A DNA stretch of 31,027 nt from positions 1-31,027 of the forward strand of contig NWUY0300059599.1 of the NCBI GenBank assembly GCA_004151065.3, read 5' to 3'. This document shows positions 18,600-31,027 of the stretch, one piece after another. Made by a program: the position numbers and the translations under genes. Under the pieces are notes generated by a model. That model did no database searches and had not been told where the DNA came from. It was given only the letters and a program-made list of their open reading frames with translations. Origin of the DNA: Larix sibirica (Eukaryota; Streptophyta; Pinopsida; Pinales; Pinaceae). Numbering within the stretch: position 1 is the stretch's first letter; the number at the start of each line of letters is the position of its first letter.

Positions 18600-21190
18600 G
18601 GATTGGAATTCTCTTTCACTATGAAACTAATTTCTTATTATAGAAACCCATTGATGATACACTATCCATAGTACATACGTTTGATATCTTATAAAAATAG
18701 AGAGAGAGGGAGAGCATACGAGTCATAGTCTTCTTTTCCTTAAAGTTCACCGCTTGTGACATTTTGCTTCTTGGATCGTTTGTCTTTTGCAACCTTTTGG
18801 GTCTCCTTACAATCCATTGTTTGTAATTATTAATCTCCTGCAGTTCTGCATCTTTTGTGACTTGCCAAATCCTTAGGTTTAATAAAATAGCTTGGGATGG
18901 GCATATAGTTAGATCCATTGTGATTCTCTGAAACAAACCCTAGATAGCAGTGATGTAGCAAGCATGTTAACCCTTTAGGCCTTCAACTAGATATCTATAG
19001 GGCTTGAAGGGGTTGGAGATTTACTGTTTACAGTAGAAATCTTGCTGCTTATTGGGCAACTTGCAACATGCAGATTGTATCTTGATTTGAGTCTTCCAGA
19101 GTTTTTCAGGTCCAAGTTTATGCTTGCTGATATTTTCTGATATTTTCCCCAATATTTCTCATAAGTTTCTTTCCAAACCCTTAGTGATATTTCCCCGAAA
19201 CAATATTTGCAACGTTGTCAATATTTTCTTAGACTGGAGGCTTTGGGGGGAACTTTAGTATGTTGTTTGTGTAGGGTATGTCAATGTTCAAGTGCAAAAT
19301 GTATCATCTTAAAAAAGTTAAATATCTGGAAAATTTTCAATTGTAGGAGGTCCAAGTAAGGGATTCTTGGTATGATTGTCTATCATATTCGTTATTCGTT
19401 AAAAATATTTCCCCAGTAGTGGTGATCAGAAATCTAGCATTCCTATTTTTGCATGTTTATGCATTTATACAAAATTGTGATTGGTGGAAGCAACAACTAG
19501 GTTTTAGATTAACTAATGCCAAATTGTTTTGTTTTTTGTGAGGTATCTATTCAACAACTAGTGCAAATTTTGCAAGATTGCATTCCAATATCCATGTTGC
19601 AATTGCGTCTGAACGCTTAATGAAGTTAGCATGTTGTTTCAACTCCTCTGGTCTAACATATTGATGATTAGATACTTTTTTATTTTATTTTTTACTTTCC
19701 ATACCCATAGGCTTGTAGCCACTGCTTCCCCATGTAGGATCATTATATATCCCATGGATAACACAGCCCATACTATTTTCTGAAAAGTAAATGCCACCGC
19801 ATGCCAGTGGAAGTGGAGTGGTATACAGACATTTCTATTGCAGTATTTAATGATTTCTGGTAGTCTCCTTATCCCATTAATGTCTATTTATTCAAATAAT
19901 TATGTAATCATACATTAACTTCCTTATCACATTACCATGACCAGGAAAACCTTGGACTCAAACAGAAATAGAGTATGACTGGCTAACAACTCACATTTGG
20001 CGCAATTAAATCTATGGAAGTTAATGTATGATCGGTTGCTTATGGCAACGCGATTTGTGTATGTTGCAGCTATATCTCTTCGATCAATCTCATCTCTAAG
20101 GTTACATGGAGACCTTCACAGCTGTCATCAGCCCTGTGCCTTAGTTAATCTTAAATATGTGGTTAAGCCTTTAAGGTTGTGATTCCTCTTCAATCTAAGA
20201 ATATAATTGTACCAAGAGAAGTTTGTTGCAACACTAATAAAATAAAATCGATTTTTTTTAAAACTGTGATGTCTAGTGCCAAAAAAAAGAAGAGGAAAGA
20301 GCCGACCTTTTATTAAATACATAAATAGTTAAATAAAAGCTAGCGTATATCTGTCTTAACCCTGGATTTTTTAATTGGCGAGAGTTTTGCTCAGATATTT
20401 GATCCCTCTCGATGCTTGATAGATCCAGGTTTAAGATGGATCTATGATGGTAATATTACAATGATCAAAATTGAAATGTCTAAGTAGTGCTCAAAACAAA
20501 CATGTCAAACTAATACTAAAATATTACATGGATCAGCATTGGTCTCAAAATACCTTTATCTCTCCACTTGAGAGCCCCAAGAGAAAGGGCACACCATTAA
20601 GTGGTCAAGCTTGACAAGTAAAAATTGCATAATATAGATCTCTCTCCCAAATAGGTCACTCCATAAGGAAAATTTTGAAAAATGTGCAAAGATCTCCTCC
20701 AATAGGTAGGGCACACCAGTTCACACTAGTTCAAAGTCACTTTCACTCAACAATATTGTGAAACACAATATGAACAAGGCTTATTCCAAGTGCAATTGGA
20801 CCATCTATTGAAGCACTCCACCTAGATATTTGTGCCAAGAGGGGATAAAGACGAAAATAGGTGGACACGTGGATAATAATAAGTGGACAAGTGTGAATGC
20901 ATAGGTGTAAGTGAACAACATACTAGGTCACATTCATCAATAACCTCCTCAAAACTTGTGCAAGCTCAACCACCTCTTCGACATGTGTGCAATGTATGGG
21001 GATGAAACATAATCAAACTAAGGAGCATGTGTGAATGTGAACAAGGCTAAAAAAGGTACCCAACTAATTGATGAAGGGGCAACAACTAGAAAATATTACT
21101 AGTTTTATTTGAGTTGACTCAACATGTGTGCCAAAGGGAAAGCTCTACCCTCAAGGGTTGTACCACATATATAAAGTTGCATTCTCTACT
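18600..21190. other. Spacer with decayed repeats, nothing identified
   Basis: No convincing gene was seen. 20450-21180 has a run of phrases that looks like old transposon DNA (LTR-like, non-coding), but no ends or primer sites could be fixed. 19125-19230 has several TGATATTTTC/CAATATTT phrases. Confidence 0.4.
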
Positions 21191-21194
21191 GATA

Positions 21195-23270
21195 TTTATT
21201 TCTTTTCTTTATTTATTATTATTATAACCCTAATGAACCTCAATGAAGATTTATAACCTCATTCACAAACCAGCTTTAGATAAGGCGTTCGCCTCCACAT
21301 TGCACTCTTTGTAGACATGCTAAAAATATAGAGATTGAAGATTAGAACCAATGTATCTTATCTCCTCTAGAATAATAGATGGAGCCACATGATTTCATAA
21401 TTGTCCCCCCTTCACCCATTTAATGATATTTAAGGAATCACCAAGAATGTGCAATTGATGTATCTCTTTCTTCACAAAAGAAGTAACAAACATTTTAGAG
21501 CCAATAGTTCACCATAGTTGTTTGACCCCTTCCCCAATCCAACCCGGAATTTTATGAAGTGGGAGTTAGATAAATACAAGATACCTCCTCCCTTGCAAGA
21601 GGAAGGATCCCCATGTGCCATACCATCAAATAAATCCCAAGGAATTTTTTTGTCTATATTTTCCTCGATCACTTTTCTAAGAGACACATGTTCTGATTCC
21701 TAAGGATAAGAGTTGAAGATACTCATACACCTGATAGCGCACAATAAAAGAGAGAGAAGGAGATACTCAAAAACACATCTATTCCTAACCAACTAGATGC
21801 CCCAAGCCACCAGCACTAGGATTCCCTTCATCTTTGAGGTGCAAGGGTTTGTCATCCATGCTCTATAGCCCTCCTCAATAGTAATTTCAGACCATATGTG
21901 ATGAATACCCAACTGATTTTCGACTTTGCTTCATACCCTTTTGGAATAATCACATTCCATCATTAGATGCTTATTGGTTTCTTCCACAGAGCAACAAAGA
22001 GCACACCTGCTAGGACCTTCCTAACTTCTCTTCTATAGGTTGTCCCAAATTAGTGCCTTGTTGTGCAAAAGACACCACATGAATAATTTTTCCTTTGAGG
22101 GACTTTTAGTCTTCAATAATGGCTTCCTCCACCATCTTTCCTACATGTCTCCTAATCCATGACATAGGCTTTGATATCCCATCCTAGGAGTGTAATTGCT
22201 CATGGGTGAGAAATCCCAAGTTAGCTCATCCTGGGCATATGATAGTCTAATGTGACAATTTATTAGGCTTGAGATGAAGGATTCTCACATTTGGACTTCC
22301 TCACCAAGCCACCTGAATTGATCATCCCTAATCCATCCTTGGCCCCACACAGATGTTGTATCAGGATCTACAATTTGAGAAAGAAAAGTAATCCCTCTAT
22401 CTCTAATATCTTGTATCATATTTGGTGTCGGAGCATGACTTCTACCACTTCCCATCCAAGCATCCTCTCCTACTTGAACCTTTGTTCCTCCCTCGACCTT
22501 CCAAACCAGATAGTTTCCAATTAAGGGAAAGGAATTTGTTACAACATTCTCGATTACATATGTATTGGTACTTTCTTTGAGCCTTCTTCGAATCCACTCT
22601 TCCATTGATGCCAGATAGATATACTTGTCTATCACAATTTTACACCATAATCCTTCCCCTTTTTTCAACTTCCATACATTTTTGGTAGCTAAATCTTTCA
22701 AAAATGGGAAAAAATTCTTTATATCCCAACCACCTGTAGCCTTAGGACGAGCTAACCTCTCCCATTTTACCCAGGGAATGACGCTCTTCTCTCCTATTTG
22801 ACCCCATAGAAACTTAAAAATGATTTGCATGAGGTTTTCCAAAACCCCTTAGGAATCTAGGATCAAGACATCCAATACACAAGATAGCCTCTAGAACTGA
22901 TTTAACAAGTACCAACCTTCCTCCTTTAGATAGCCACCTAAAGCTCCAAGAGGCCAAGTACTTTTCTAGCTTGGCCACTAGCCATCTCCAATCATTTTTA
23001 GGATAATTATTAGGCTTAAGGAGGAAACCAAGATACTTAAGCCCTTCACCCAATTCAGTTCTTCGAAAGGGAAATAAATTCAACACATAATCCAGATCTT
23101 CTTCTTATAAGTTATTAATAGAAAGCAAAGATTTTAACCCATTTACAAGCATACATGTAGCTGAGGTAAACAAAGACATGATGTTTTTTAGCTTTTGGAT
23201 GTCCCTCCTCAAACCATCACATAAAATAAGGATGCCGTCCTCAAACAAAAGATGAGTAAGATATTACTAC
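21195..23270 (-). mobile_element. 5'-truncated L1-type LINE remnant with RNase H
   Basis: The minus strand begins inside the reverse transcriptase at the catalytic box, here FEDG in place of FADD (about 23235). Next come LKYLGFLLKPNNYPKNDW and LSKGGRLVLVKSV, then a one-base frameshift in a run of G near 22845. A long frame follows (22842-22285) with FKFLWG, VKWERLARPKATGGWDIKN and GEDAWMGSGRS. The RNase H shows DLFDGMAHGDPS, NNYGELLALK and LGDSLNIIKWVKG. It ends in ECNVEANALSKAGL, where the last catalytic D is N, with a stop at 21263. An A-rich tail (on the minus strand) lies at about 21195-21228. Confidence 0.82.
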
Positions 23271-23279
23271 TTACCCATT

Positions 23280-23989
23280 TTTACTCCTTTAAAGGATCCT
23301 CCTCTTTTAGAATCCATTTTTCTTCTTCTTTGTTTCTTTTAAAAATTTTATTAACTATCTAAAAATCCTTGAAAGTAAACCTATTCAAAGAAGAGATTTA
23401 AAAAAAACTTAGGAATAAATCACCTACTATATTATTCCTTTAGAAATCCAAGAATGAGTTCTATAAAAAGCTCACAAATAAATGATAAATGATATAATAA
23501 CTAAATATAAAAAAAGTATTTGCTTAGACCAAAAAAAATTCAATTCTATTCCATATAATCAATATTTATTTAAAAAAATTCAATAAATATCAAAATGACA
23601 TAGAATAATATAAAAAAAACCACTTAAATCTCTTACAAGACATCCATGCTATATGATAAGATATAAAGTGGTCCACATTTCACCATAGATAGATATTAAT
23701 ATTCTTCAACAATAAAAATTGTTGGCAATGATTTACTTCTTATTATTAACGAAATGCAAGAGTGAGTCTTTACAAAAGAGTCATCATCAACCTCCCTTCC
23801 CCCACCCCAAAATTACTTCCCTAGATTCTGTACAAATACAAAATGGAAGTTAGAGAAAATAACTAACTTTAAATCTAAGTGTTAGATGGTCTAGGGGATT
23901 GATCTTTATTTAGCTCGTCATCATAAATTTCCCACTCGCGAAACAAGATTTTACATACATCGATATGTGGGTAAACATACTCTCTTCGT
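23280..23989. other. Very AT-rich spacer
   Basis: Long runs of A and T with no reading frame. Nothing else was seen, apart from a possible continuation of the decayed coding remnant that lies at higher coordinates. Confidence 0.45.
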
Positions 23990-26870
23990 GGGATCTATAG
24001 GATAGACATAGAAAATCTATAATATATTTTTCTATTTTTGGAAAGCACATCGGATACTGCTAGTATTTTTGCTTCTCAACAATATTTTTAAGTGACTTTT
24101 ATCTCCATTTGATATCTCTTGCATATCCACTCTCCTAAGTAAATTTTCATAAGATTTGCTTACATGGATAAAGTTCTCCAATGGCCCAAGGGAGGGAAGT
24201 AGACATTGCTTTGTGACATATTGAATGTAGTTCCACATTTTGATGCATGGAAACATTCTTCTACCTTTCTTTGAGCTTCATGAAATACTTTTTGTTAATA
24301 ATTCAGATCATGCTTAATTTTCCAAAATTCTTCTTTTCTCAAACTTAGATATTAGGAGATTCTTTCATCTTATGTTTTTGAATTTATTTAGTAAATTCTA
24401 GTTGATCTCGTGTTTTACCTTGGGTTTTTTTTTTCCTTAATATTCTTAAATAACATTGAAAGTTGGAAAATCGAATCCTATAATTAGAAAGTATTGCAAA
24501 AAATTCCTTTTTAATTTGTGCATTTGATTCATTTTCTTCCAAAGTATATTCTATCAAAGCTATTATCAATCGTTATGTAGATTTATAATATTTTCATTCA
24601 TTTTCCAACAATGCAATTTTCTTCTCAATTCATTTCACATCTATAGCCTCTATCCGTGCCTTGTCCAAACTGGCATGATTAATAGCTAGCCCAACTAATA
24701 ATAATTCTGTCAAGTTTGTCCTTTCAGTATCTAACACTTATACTTCACTTACACATACTATGGTTTGGTCCAAATCAATCTTTCTTTTATTGTGAGATTG
24801 TTTAACAATAATCTTTGTTATTTTATTTTAAACAATCAATTCTGGGTCTCCTACATCATCCATAGGCTTAGTGATAGGTTTGTCAATCCATGATAATACA
24901 TTATCCAAATTGCTAGGGGTAACTATTTCTTCAATCATAATTCCCTTTTTTTTCCCTCTAGTTGATGATACAGAAGTTTATTTCAGAATCGTTAAATCCT
25001 CCATGGTTAAATCAATCCAATTATTAGAGTGAGGTTGCTTAGTCTAAGTTTGTTGATTTTTTTGGTTGTTGTGTAACTTTGTTGTACCATGTTCTCCCTG
25101 CTGCCAATTTGGGTTACTTGCGCTATTGACTTTAGTTGCTTCTTCCAATTTTTGTTTATCATCTTGAATTTTCTTATCTACAACTTTATTATTTCTTTCT
25201 CTTCTCTCTACTTTATCCTTTTCTTTCTCCTTCCATTATGTCGTTATTTCCTTTTTCACATTTTCCTTTAGATATAGCCTTAGCCTTTCTGCTTCCTCTT
25301 CCTTAAGCTTTTAATATTCCTCTTTCTTCTTCAATTGTTCACTCTCTAGAAGATTTTATTTCACAATCTCAACTTCTTGCCTTTGCTTTTCTTCATCTTC
25401 TCTATTTTTCTGTTCAATCTTGTTAATTTTCAGTTTATCTTATTAACCTTTATCTTTCTTTGAAGTTTGTCCATTGGATTTTAATCTTTCTTGAACCTCA
25501 TCCCAAGAGATGCCATTCTCAAAAGGTATCTCATGATCCCATTTTTCATGGGCATAACGCCAACAAATGTTAAACTTATTACTTTGTTTTAATACTAATC
25601 CACAAGGATCATGCCTATAATTTTTCCTTGTGGAAATCCGTATTCCAACATGGAATTAACTTCTTGTTTTGCAGGTTTAGACTCAACCCATCATGTCCAA
25701 TGTACATGTCGTAAGGGATAAACCCTTTCCTTTTATCTTTTTCCAAGGAAGCATTAAACCCATCAATAATATCTTGATAGGATACTCTTCTAAGACCAAC
25801 CTTTTTGGAACATATTTGGGTAGCAAATTACGAGGAGCATTCACTCCATAGATTATGAGATAAGTATGTTGTTCTTGTAAATATCGGCTTCCAATGATTC
25901 TTAACAATAGCATGGCTTCATCTAGAAACCTAGTACATTGCTTGCAAAACAAGAATTTGAATAGTTGAGCAAATAAATCATGACAAAACTATGCATAATT
26001 CCTTTTATACCTTTTGTTCCCATAATCTTGGGAAATATACATGAACATGACTCCTTGACATATTCCAATGCCAATTTAAACATGGAAAATCGTTGTTTAC
26101 ACATGTACAATTTCAAGAAGATAAAAAATCATATAGAAAGTAGGGAATGTTATATTATTTGGTTTCTTGGCCATCTCTATATCCCTTTGTATTGAATGGG
26201 ATAATATAGTAATCCAATTAAATATAAATCTTCTTGACATCAGGATGTGAACAAATGGGACCCAAGCATGTTTGAAGTGTATGCAATTTAGTTCCCATAA
26301 AATCTACGCATTAAAGCCATTGCATAGATATATGGATTCCTCAAGTTAACAATAGTATATATTTTGTCATTCTTGACAAAGAATCTTTTCCCCTCAATCT
26401 ACTAGCACGCTAAGAGTACCTTTGCATCATTGTTATTATGGAATAGTTATCCCATCTGGTAATCACATAAGCCTCCAAGTCATGCAATCTATAATATTTC
26501 TCTAATTCAAATGGTTGGAAATAAGTAATACATTGTTCTTTATCATTTACAATAGTTCTATTTGTCATATCAATATGTTTGATGATCCATTCAATAACTT
26601 CCGAACTTGGTAAAATAGGGGTTTTAGTAGCTATGTTATGCAAGTGATATCATCTAATGTTGGAGAATCCATTATCATAAATGTTTCTATTTGTTGGGTC
26701 ATTAGGAGGTAAAACACCAAGGACATTTTCTTCTTTGAATCTCTTGTATATTTCTCTCCAATTAGGAAAAGCTTGGTATGGGAAAATATGAGCTTATATC
26801 ATGTTTATCTGGCTAAATGACAAGCACATACGATTATAATCTCCTCATCACAAGAAGTTCTCCCACATCC
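23990..26870 (-). pseudogene. Long decayed coding remnant of unknown family with coiled-coil region
   Basis: Read on the minus strand, the stretch has coherent but interrupted protein sequence. The first part (26870-26410) includes FPNWREIYKRFKEENVLG, LPSSEVIEWIIKHID and DLEAYVITRWDNY. A middle part (about 25780-25490) includes KGFIPYDMYIGHDGLSLN and CWRYAHEKWDHE. It is followed at 25480-25160 by a long charged, K/E-rich region likely to form a coiled coil. From 25160 to 24640 the frame continues through several single stops (TAA or TAG, often where CAA or CAG would fit) with NNWIDLTMEDL and SWIDKPITKPMDD. The tail (24600-24000) is broken by a frameshift. I do not recognise the family; it may be an old lineage-specific gene or a transposon gag-like protein. 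Confidence 0.45.
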
Positions 26871-26879
26871 ATTGCATGG

Positions 26880-28110
26880 TTTAAATCTGCTTTGCATGAC
26901 AAGTTTTCTAGTATCTTTCATGTCACTTTCGATTGCCTTTGAAATTTTAGTGACCTCAATCTTATTCTTAGCTTTTGGTGACTATTTTGGGGTCTTTGGG
27001 ATTGATTTTTTAGGAGGAATACTATTACATTTTCAAACAAAGAAAAATCATGCAATCCTACTTCTAAAGCTAAAAACAAAGCATAATTGAAAAGATAAGA
27101 TTGATTTTGGTGCTTCCTTTTACTATTTCCATTTTAATCATGATGATCAATGAAGCACAAAGCTCTCCTTAAGTTTGAACAATATTGAAAAATATCCACT
27201 AAACTAAATTGAGTGTTTTTTGAATTTCGTGTTCTTTCTAAAAAAAATGCAAAAGAGAGTTACTTTAATTAAGAAAACATGAAAATATTCAAAAGAGACT
27301 TGCCTATAATTGCTAGTAGACTTAAAAAGACTTAGAACACTATCTACCCTTGTCTCTCAAACTCAAATTATTGCAAGAGTGCTTGAGACTTGGTATCAAG
27401 TTTGCAAATGAATTATGCAATTCAGAATTAGCTAATAGGGTCTCAATATAGATCTCAAACTCATCATGACAAATAATTTTTAAGATTTGTTGTAGATTGC
27501 TTTCATAAATGCATGAGTTGACAATTCAAAATTTGAATGTCAAGTTACAATGGGTGGCCTTTTTGTATTGAACTACATAGGTTTCTTAACAGGGAAAATT
27601 TTAAGGATCCATAATTTTCTTAAAGTGTAGAAACCTTGGTGAATCTTACCAATTCTTAACTTTCCATCCATAAAATGTTGGGCGATATTTTTCTAATTTT
27701 TTTTCGAATTTCTAAGGGTTTTATATAGTTTCTAGACAGTTTTGGCAATTTTTAGAGTAAACAAATTTTCTCCAATGGAATATGGGAAAATCAATTTAGA
27801 AAAAAATGGAAATTGGCGAATCATTTTTTCGAAAAAGGTAAAAAATTAGCCCATGGGCTAAATTTTGCCCCTAAAATTTTCCCTATTTCTTACAACTTTT
27901 ATTTGAGCGTAATGATCATAATACAAATCCCTTAAATAAATATCTTGTGGTTAAAAAATACCATTTTAATGTGATGGGAATCTAAATCTTTGACCTAGTG
28001 AAATATCAATAAGGACTCCACCGGATTAGCTACACATTGTGTTAGGTGCAAAATGGAACTTATCACAGATTTTGTGGTGATAAAACAAATCTTTTATTGT
28101 GAGCTAATCC
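26880..28110. other. AT-rich spacer with a 16-bp palindrome
   Basis: No gene was recognised. A perfect palindrome TTAGCCCATGGGCTAA lies at 27846-27861. It is short and has no second copy that I saw. Confidence 0.45.
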
Positions 28111-28116
28111 AAAACT

Positions 28117-29043
28117 TTGATCGACGTTAAAGTTAACCTTATACCCCTTTTACTCCCATATGGGGTGGCATCTAGACATGGAAGGGGCATTAATGGTGAT
28201 GGGATGGAAGGTGAGTTGGAGACGACAGTGGTAGGTGCGATGGAGGTGGCATTTGTGTTGGCTTCCAGGAAACATTTATCATCCCCCGTTCTCGAGAGAA
28301 GGCATGTATAACACCACCGAGAACATTTATCGCACTTTAATGGAGGAGAGAGGGTTGGAAATGATGGCTTTCAAGCCACTTGTTAATGACACAAGGGCTC
28401 CATTTAGGCCTTCTCCTTCCATCAACCCAAGATTTGACGAATGCTTCACGACTTAGTGCATTCAGTGTGATGGTATGCAACTTGTATCTAGGTGTGTGGG
28501 TGGTGGTAGAAGCTTGAAGACGGTGCATGAATGACACAGAGCCCCGAGTTGATGAGGTTGTTCCCGTCATGTGTAGACTCAGGAGGCAAGTGGTGTGGGA
28601 ATTGCTTGACACTTGGCCTCCATGATAACACGCTATTGGATATTAGGAGTGACATTCACAATTTGGAGGATGTTGCGCAAGTCAAATTGCAGGAGCTTGG
28701 TCACCGAGTGGAAGTGATGATAGAGTGGTGTGTTGATATCGTCGAGCTCTTCCATGTCCCCTCTCTGTTTCTCATGAAAATTTTGGAGCTCGAGGTGGCG
28801 AACTCTACATAGGACACATAGGTGGAGAACAAGTCGGCTCATGCCATGAAAAAAAATCCTACAACTAGCCGACCCGAGATCAAGGAGGAAGCAATGCAAT
28901 CGACAATGGAAGATCCAAAAAAGGTGGAGAAGCCCATCGTTGCCCTCATTGGTAGCAACAAGCATGACACCCCAAAACCCATCTTGGACAATGAAGAGCC
29001 CCCACGGATCAGGCGACGTCTAGACCCCAGTTCTTCGAAGTAG
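28117..29043 (+). pseudogene. Decayed coding remnant of unknown family
   Basis: The stretch is richer in G and C than its surroundings. It has one frame (28235-28456) with ENIYRTLMEERGLEMMAFK and INPRFDECF, and another (28531-29043) with only two close stops (28810 and 28819). The second frame reads LEDVAQVKLQELGHRVEVMI, VPSLFLMKILELEVA, and then a charged, P/E/K-rich tail ending IRRRLDPSSSK. A change of frame between 28456 and 28531 and the two stops suggest a broken gene or transposon protein. I do not recognise it. Confidence 0.4.
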
Positions 29044-29049
29044 ACTCAG

Positions 29050-31027
29050 TGGCGATGACCTCCTTGAATGTAGACTGTTCGACTTGGTTTACCTCCGCTG
29101 GGCTATCTTAATGTTTAATGTCTGTAGTTTTTTTAGCTTGAGTCTGGACAATGTGGAAATTTACTAGTATTTTTGTATGGGGCCCAGTAGTGGAAACTAG
29201 ATTTTTTTGGGGGGATTGTTATCAGTTTTTTCTTAAAGGTTTTTTGACTCTCTATTTGAACTATTTTCTGCTACAGAGAGGCTCAGTTTTATTGTATGTA
29301 TATATAAATTTTGTGAAGATATAATGTAAGTTCTAAATTGAAAAAACAAAAAAATACTTACACCTTTACAAAAGTTTCAAAAATATTCTTTGTTTTTCTT
29401 TACAAAAGTTTCAAAAAAGTCTTTGTTTTTGGATGATCTAGTGAATATTTTTTTTCTTCACAAGAAAAAGACTATACTTTATTACAAGTATAAATGGTGA
29501 TCTAGTGAATATTTGTTATGGAAGTGTTTGCAAATTATTCCATGATAAAACTATAATATATATCCCACAAGATAGTCTTGCAACGAAAAATAAGAAAATT
29601 CTTGCGAATTTTAATCTCAACTTTAATTGTGATGAAATTTTACCTCGAACTCCCCAGTAGTGACCATCACGAGATGTTTATTGACTTCTATGTGGTAACA
29701 TTACAAAACTTAAGTTCCAATGAAAGTGCACTAAAAACTTTGTATTAATACTTTTGTGTTGATATTTATAGACTTTAGTTTCAATGAAAGTGTAGGTGAC
29801 TCACCGTGGAGACACACTTCAACATTTTTAAATAACTTTTGCACTTTGAGGTTTTATAAGAGAGAAAAACTTTGAGAATGCGATGCAATTTTTTGAGAAT
29901 GAGTGGAACATAAATCTTACAATATCTGTTACAACATTTGTTTTGGGAAGAATTTAAATTTCAATTTTTAGTCCCTGTCATAATATTATGTTCCACCTTT
30001 TTGTATTAATTTGTGTTAGTATACAAGAATTATTTGAAATTTGTAATGTTTGATGAATTAATTTATTTAACTGTATTTATTTAATAAAATATATTAATAG
30101 GTGTGTAATTGTTATTGGCTGAAAACGTTTGAAAAGACTATTTTTATCATTGACAGGAATTAAAATAAATAAAAATACAACATAACTTTATAAATACAAA
30201 TGTATCCTTCGAATATTTTTTTGATAGTGGAATTTTGACAAATTTACAAATGTATATGGACTCATAAGTATAAAACTTGAGCTGCATCCAGCTGCCCCTT
30301 ATTGCGGGACGCACATCACGTCTTCCTCCTTTTTTATGCAGTAACCTGGAATATTCTTTATGTGGAGTCGCTGAGTACCTATCTCATGTAAAGAGATTGT
30401 GGGAGAGTTGTAGCAGCGTATGTTCTGTCATTTCATGGGTTTGGGCTTAATTTCATTGTCGTGGTTTCAACTTGCTCAGAGCTCATCGTTGTTACTTCAT
30501 GGTTCTAGTTAGATTTCAGTTTGGTCTATATCCTTTCTTGCTTTCAGTTTCAAATTCCCTTGTAATTTCCGTAAGCTCTGTTGTTGTTAAGTATTCTTGT
30601 ATTCCAAGGGTTTCGAGTTTGGCCCACAGGGCCTTGGTTTTGTTAATGTTTTAAACTTTATAGTAGTCATTTAAGATTGAGCCCATTCCTCTGTTCTTCT
30701 GAATTTTTTCCATTTTATTAAATATCGCTTAAATAATGAAACATACTGGGATGCTCCTGAGCCGAGAGTAAAACAATGACTAGTGTCGGTCTACCAGCCA
30801 TTTAAAATACGGGATACAAGAAAGTCGCAGCTCTAAATTGAGGAAAATCAAATGCAGTAACGGGCAACGAGCACTTATTAACATCTTATTTAGGGTTGTA
30901 AGTAAGCCTGTGTCAATGTGTTATAAAACCATGTTTCAGAGACCCGAAACAGAGCACACGTTTGCGCAGAAGAGTAAAATGTATTATAAACTCATCTCAT
31001 TGTTGTGCATCAGATTTGAATGTACAT
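29050..31027. other. AT-rich end region, nothing recognised
   Basis: Short direct repeats occur (ACAAAAGTTTCAAAAA at about 29367 and 29402; GGTGATCTAGTGAATATTT-like phrases near 29433 and 29498; CAATGAAAGTG near 29720 and 29785). About 30290-30420 is richer in G and C and could be a promoter or an exon edge, but I find no frame to support it. Confidence 0.45.

Larger units (their letters stand above)
11770..31027 (+). other. Possible long second intron, filled with repeats
   Basis: No later exon of the Hsp70 gene was seen in these 19 kb, while the exon 2 donor at 11770 looks normal. The stretch may therefore be one long intron, as occurs in large plant genomes, or the gene is truncated here. 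This is inference; only the donor is seen. Confidence 0.35.

Noticed and set aside
20450-21180. Possible LTR of a retrotransposon
   Set aside because: No TG...CA ends, primer site or paired copy could be found in the window.
27846-27861. Perfect 16-bp palindrome as a possible regulatory or hairpin element
   Set aside because: It is isolated, in AT-rich DNA with no gene nearby, and such short palindromes occur by chance.
30290-30700. Possible first exon or promoter of another gene
   Set aside because: The 60-codon frame has no recognisable features, and no start, signal or splice evidence supports it.
1-31027. CRISPR arrays, bacterial operons, rRNA or intact tRNA genes
   Set aside because: No regular spacer-repeat arrays, ribosome binding sites, rRNA motifs or full tRNA cloverleaf sequences were seen; split genes and plant LINEs point to a nuclear plant locus.

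Overview
The window looks like nuclear DNA of a seed plant: low gene density, AT-rich spacers, several plant L1-type LINE remnants and one split gene for an endoplasmic-reticulum Hsp70-like chaperone. The amount and age of the transposon debris, and the possibility of very long introns, suggest a large genome such as a conifer's, but nothing here proves the species. I found no bacterial genes, CRISPR array, rRNA or intact tRNA.

Left part (1-6095): a nearly full-length but dead plant L1 LINE on the minus strand. It has ORF1 (DUF4283-like region plus CCHC zinc knuckle) and ORF2 (APE endonuclease, reverse transcriptase, zf-RVT-like region and a C-terminal RNase H). Both ORFs carry stops and frameshifts, and the RT catalytic box is mutated. 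6096-7860 holds no gene I can support.

Central part (7860-11770): the 5' part of a plus-strand gene for the GRP170/HYOU1-type ER Hsp70 (Arabidopsis HSP70-17 class). A promoter with an ER-stress-element-like site and several ACGT cores precedes the first copy. The leader and first coding exon (254 codons, with signal peptide) occur twice, at 8116-9470 and 9840-11194. Only four base differences were seen, all near the 5' end. The second copy lacks the promoter but lies directly upstream of exon 2 (11537-11769). The remaining exons were not found in the 19 kb that follow, so the gene either has a very long intron, is broken, or is misassembled; a single N at 9570 sits where the duplicated sequences part.

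Right part (11770-31027): repeats and decayed elements. These are a 146-bp direct repeat, a tRNA-derived SINE-like element, a Copia gag (UBN2) fragment, two short elements with (TTATC)n tails, two more 5'-truncated minus-strand LINEs with RNase H ends, and a 41-bp minisatellite. There is also a long decayed minus-strand coding remnant with a charged coiled-coil region (about 24.0-26.9 kb), a shorter plus-strand coding remnant (28.1-29.04 kb), and AT-rich sequence to the end. If the chaperone gene is intact, all of this is its second intron.

No clearly novel multi-gene system is visible. The points most worth following are the exon-1 duplication with an asymmetric promoter, the triple repeat in the leader, the (TTATC)-tailed elements and the unidentified 24-27 kb coding remnant.
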